NCBI GenBank assembly: GCA_947169005.1 | Contig: CAMVOG010000078.1 | Coordinates: forward strand, 1 to 9,272 | Length of the DNA: 9,272 nucleotides | DNA from: an uncultured Clostridia bacterium | GTDB lineage: Bacteria > Bacillota > Clostridia > Oscillospirales > Oscillospiraceae | Direction: 5' to 3' | Part shown: positions 8,701 through 9,272 of the stretch, piece by piece | How positions within the stretch are numbered: position 1 is the stretch's first letter | How the letters are laid out: each line of letters begins with the position of its first letter | The notes under the pieces: model-generated | Databases searched by the model: none | What the model was told of the DNA's origin: nothing | What the model saw: the letters and a program-made list of their open reading frames with translations, nothing else | Translations under genes and position numbers: made by a program

Positions 8701-9011
8701 CCGTCCGCGTACCAGACCTTGTCCGCGCTTTCAAAGATCACGGTGTTGCCGTCCCCGGCCATAATCGCGCGCACGTAGCCGGAGAAGGGGGCATAGAGCG
8801 TATCCTTGCCGCTGCCGCCGCCCGCCAGGTCGATGCACTTCGTCCCCTTGTGGGTGCTGGAATTGAAATAGGTCTGCGTGATCGTGATCGTCTCCATGCC
8901 CAGGATCGCGACCTCATAAATCTCAGCCGCCGCGGCGGGCCGGGACAGGGCGGGCAGCAGCCCCAGCAGCAGGGGGAGCGCCAAAAGCAGAGAAAGGGCT
9001 TTGGTTTTCAT
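5775..9011 (-). CDS. Secreted M23-like peptidase with SH3, B-repeats and SLH domains
   Basis: A 1078-residue exported wall protein. ATG at 9011 is chosen because AAAGGAAG (9019-9026) lies 7 bases upstream and the next residues form a signal peptide (MKTK, Leu-rich core, AAAA before E30). A TTG start at 9038 would add nine residues but has no ribosome site. Residues about 43-165 resemble M23/LytM endopeptidases: candidate zinc ligands H54, D61 and H157 (in NHIHFE), with H115 and H155 as further active-site histidines. Next come a His/Cys motif (H238, H240, C248, C251), an SH3-like domain (about 275-333), Ig- or fibronectin-like strands (about 335-710), two InlB-type B-repeats (719-875) and three SLH repeats (884-1063). 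Likely role: cleavage or binding of peptidoglycan while held to the wall polymer by SLH. The H-x6-D spacing is longer than the usual H-x3-D, so activity is unproven. It faces the adhesin gene and follows glnS by 69 bases. Confidence 0.88.
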   Translation of the reverse strand: MKTKALSLLLALPLLLGLLPALSRPAAAAEIYEVAILGMETITITQTYFNSSTHKGTKCIDLAGGGSGKDTLYAPFSGYVRAIMAGDGNTVIFESADKVWYADGTCDYMTVSMTHCEDADLKALGLKSKMDSGTLIRQGEALYKEGQKGIATGNHIHFECSRGKYGKAYGNAWVSVGQENGYWWNGKLHIPWHLQNAVAPESALYLLKDAQAGVFPFAEAKASGLREIAFQTHSSVSHVHSFDGKGLCTGCGQYDMAHDSASFSSYKGIAPTYYKALNSAPVRSGPYASCAALYTAPAGTELILVGKFNTSVEDHRWYAVQGGGYVYSGNVKLSRPGVTLSDPSVEFKADANEVLRSTVTKLPGGTPQKFGCYLLNVSAWERRSKGRIYPRRGDTGEVFGSMFRRDALFFEADDPNGAGRVDAASYPLSVDLAAEGDFEMISGDDYMAQLFVVVNGHPYYSRIVSFTAGIPDGAMHAIEPAESPVLTGEAQDTGLWLRADRDSVEVADYITFRYGAEGGSNYRVVVDYASGGSYTVASKGGSTTHSLSFAQPGSFTAYVTADTPLGTLRSESVSFTVWAQASAPAAPSPGWEEPTEIAIFPTDEAAYQAKYSVGKRNACLVTKITKPAGSVASRCGLALYDENGLLLKDYWHDVTNVPAGYTAFHAWYDLQSELGVALTPHTLYYYEFHAVIDGQTYTGARYELMTAGTLEERFKAVEPVTVNFDYNNSLGAASQRWVPSEGFTWGWFTTNGGWEPEYEGLPVPEDVHKRFVGWFTAREGGIQIQDGDPITVTTETTLYAHWAGADYTMTFDANGGSVSPATLPFTFGGTLSELPLPRREGYRFLGWYTAPTGGDKVGTGTTLNVEDYTLYAHWEQGRAAWTNPFTDVPAGSWYEEAVSRATAEGLINGRSATSFAPTENLTMAEALKLAACLHQLLTVGQVTLQNSSSGPWYMSYYDYLSENGLLKSALLPYRDYSKKVTRGEMVRLFYDVTPYEYRKERQTIPIGSIPDVDEKNDDQIAYAYYVYCFYRAGILNGSDDYGTFYPEANIQRSAVASILIRIIDKEIRVGVPLKLGKG
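5823..6362 (-). repeat. Three C-terminal SLH repeats
   Basis: Residues 884-1063. Repeat 1 starts FTDVPAGSWYEEAV and has GLINGRSATSFAPTENLT; repeat 2 has WYMSYYDYLSENGLL and VTRGE; repeat 3 has IPDVDEK, AGILNGSDDYGTFYP and IQRSA. SLH repeats bind pyruvylated secondary wall polymer through a T-R-A-E-type motif. Here the equivalents are LTMAE, VTRGE and IQRSA, so only repeat 2 keeps T-R with the Glu. Confidence 0.88.
6387..6857 (-). repeat. Two InlB-type B-repeats
   Basis: Residues about 719-803 and 806-875. Both have an F-V/L-G-W-F/Y-T-A core, a Gly pair, a D/T-rich strand and end in T-L-Y-A-H-W. The second begins with the typical YTMTFDANGG. The first is longer and irregular at its start. These beta-grasp repeats (Listeria-Bacteroides repeat family) are usual as spacers in surface proteins, here linking the catalytic half to the SLH anchor. 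Confidence 0.85.
8517..8885 (-). other. M23/LytM-like metallopeptidase domain
   Basis: Residues about 43-165: H54-K-G then D61-L-A-G, a Y-A-P-F-S-G-Y-V strand where the family has P-x-G-T-x-V, an M-T-H115 strand, a G-x-x-I-R-Q-G-E turn, then G-x-x-T/A-G-N-H-I-H157-F-E. The order and the H-x-H motif match the M23 fold. The loop between the first His and Asp has three extra residues, as in some M23 subgroups whose motif reads H-K-G-x-x-x-I-D. Confidence 0.8.
8925..9011 (-). other. Sec signal peptide
   Basis: Residues 1-29: basic start MKTK, a long Leu/Ala core, a Pro (P20) and R24-P25, ending in four Ala before E30. Signal peptidase I is expected to cut after an A-x-A within 26-29. Confidence 0.9.
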
Positions 9012-9018
9012 GAGCCAT

Positions 9019-9026
9019 CTTCCTTT
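9019..9026 (-). promoter_or_regulatory. Ribosome binding site fixing the start at 9011
   Basis: AAAGGAAG on the minus strand, 7 bases before the ATG at 9011. It decides between this ATG, an out-of-frame ATG at 9018 (which lies directly next to the site) and an in-frame TTG at 9038. Confidence 0.85.
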
Positions 9027-9036
9027 GTTCAGAATC

Positions 9037-9075
9037 AAAACAAACGCCCGGCGGGCCTATGTGGCCGCCGGACGC
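9037..9075 (-). terminator. Intrinsic terminator of glnS
   Basis: Read on the minus strand, GCGTCCGGCGG (9075-9065) pairs with CCGCCGGGCGT (9054-9044) over 11 bases with two G-U pairs, followed by TTTGTTTT. A slightly different pairing with a bulge and a smaller loop is also possible. It begins 5 bases after the glnS stop and ends about 10 bases before the ribosome site of the next gene. Confidence 0.82.
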
Positions 9076-9080
9076 TCTGC

Positions 9081-9272
9081 TTACTTTTTGAAGCCGTCCT
9101 TCAAGGCGGCGGCGCGGTTGAAAACCGGGTATTCCGGCGTGGAATCCTTGCTGTCCACGCAGAAGTAGCCCTGCCGGAGGAACTGGAAGCTGTCGCCGGG
9201 CTTCGCGGCGGCGAGGCTCGCCTCGGCCTTGGCGTGGTCCAGCAGCGCCAGGGAATTGGGATTGAGGCACTG
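9081..9272 (-). CDS. glnS: Glutaminyl-tRNA synthetase, C-terminal end (5' partial)
   Basis: The last 63 codons and a TAA stop (9081-9083) of a class I synthetase that joins glutamine to tRNA-Gln in the cytoplasm; the catalytic Rossmann part lies outside the window. The visible part belongs to the C-terminal anticodon-binding beta-barrel. Diagnostic residues are NPNSL near the edge, FQFLRQGYFCVDS, then DSTPEYPVFNR and a closing L-K-D; these match the end of E. coli GlnRS as I recall it (FQF-x-R-x-GYFC-x-DS and PVFNR). Many Gram-positive bacteria lack this enzyme and make Gln-tRNA by amidation, but a number of Clostridia have glnS. A hairpin terminator follows directly. Confidence 0.92.
   Translation of the reverse strand, partial: QCLNPNSLALLDHAKAEASLAAAKPGDSFQFLRQGYFCVDSKDSTPEYPVFNRAAALKDGFKK

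Noticed and set aside
9036..9038. TTG at 9038 as the start of the peptidase gene
   Set aside because: It would put nine residues before the signal peptide and lies inside the terminator U-run; the ATG at 9011 has a well-spaced ribosome site.
9088..9104. Inverted repeat TTGAAG-CCGTC-CTTCAA at the glnS end
   Set aside because: Only six base pairs, within coding sequence, and the stronger hairpin just downstream explains termination.
8923..9270. A 115-codon minus-strand frame spanning the glnS/peptidase junction
   Set aside because: It is out of frame with both real genes and runs through the terminator hairpin.

Overview
This looks like chromosomal DNA from a fairly GC-rich Gram-positive anaerobe, most likely a gut-type member of the Clostridia. 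The basis is one protein with a sortase signal (LPQTG) and one with S-layer homology (SLH) repeats, both long multi-domain secreted proteins, plus a bacterial-type glutaminyl-tRNA synthetase. The genus cannot be read from the sequence. No rRNA, tRNA, CRISPR array, insertion sequence or phage gene is visible.

Layout. From the left edge to 5696 (+ strand) lies most of one giant gene for a sortase-anchored surface protein. Its 5' end is outside the window. It has three copies of a beta-rich, acidic module with an SH3-like domain between copies 1 and 2, then an AT-richer repeat region and a glycine hinge. A von Willebrand factor A (VWA) domain with an intact metal site follows, then Cna-B/FctA/SpaA-like stalk domains and an LPQTG-membrane-Arg/Lys sorting signal. 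The short gap 5697-5774 holds a strong two-way terminator. From 9011 down to 5775 (- strand) a convergent gene encodes a secreted 1078-residue protein: signal peptide, M23-like metallopeptidase domain, a short His/Cys motif, an SH3-like domain, Ig/fibronectin-like regions, two InlB-type B-repeats and three C-terminal SLH repeats. Behind it on the same strand, at 9081-9272, is the 3' end of glnS, with its own hairpin terminator in the 69-base gap.

How they fit together. The two large genes encode cell-surface proteins held by different means: covalent attachment to peptidoglycan by sortase, and non-covalent binding to secondary wall polymer by SLH repeats. The first is best read as a VWA adhesin on a stalk, the second as a wall-bound peptidoglycan hydrolase or a protein derived from one. 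glnS is a housekeeping translation gene. I see no defence system, mobile element or biosynthetic cluster; the points of interest are the domain combinations, the mosaic composition of the adhesin and the tight glnS/surface-gene junction.
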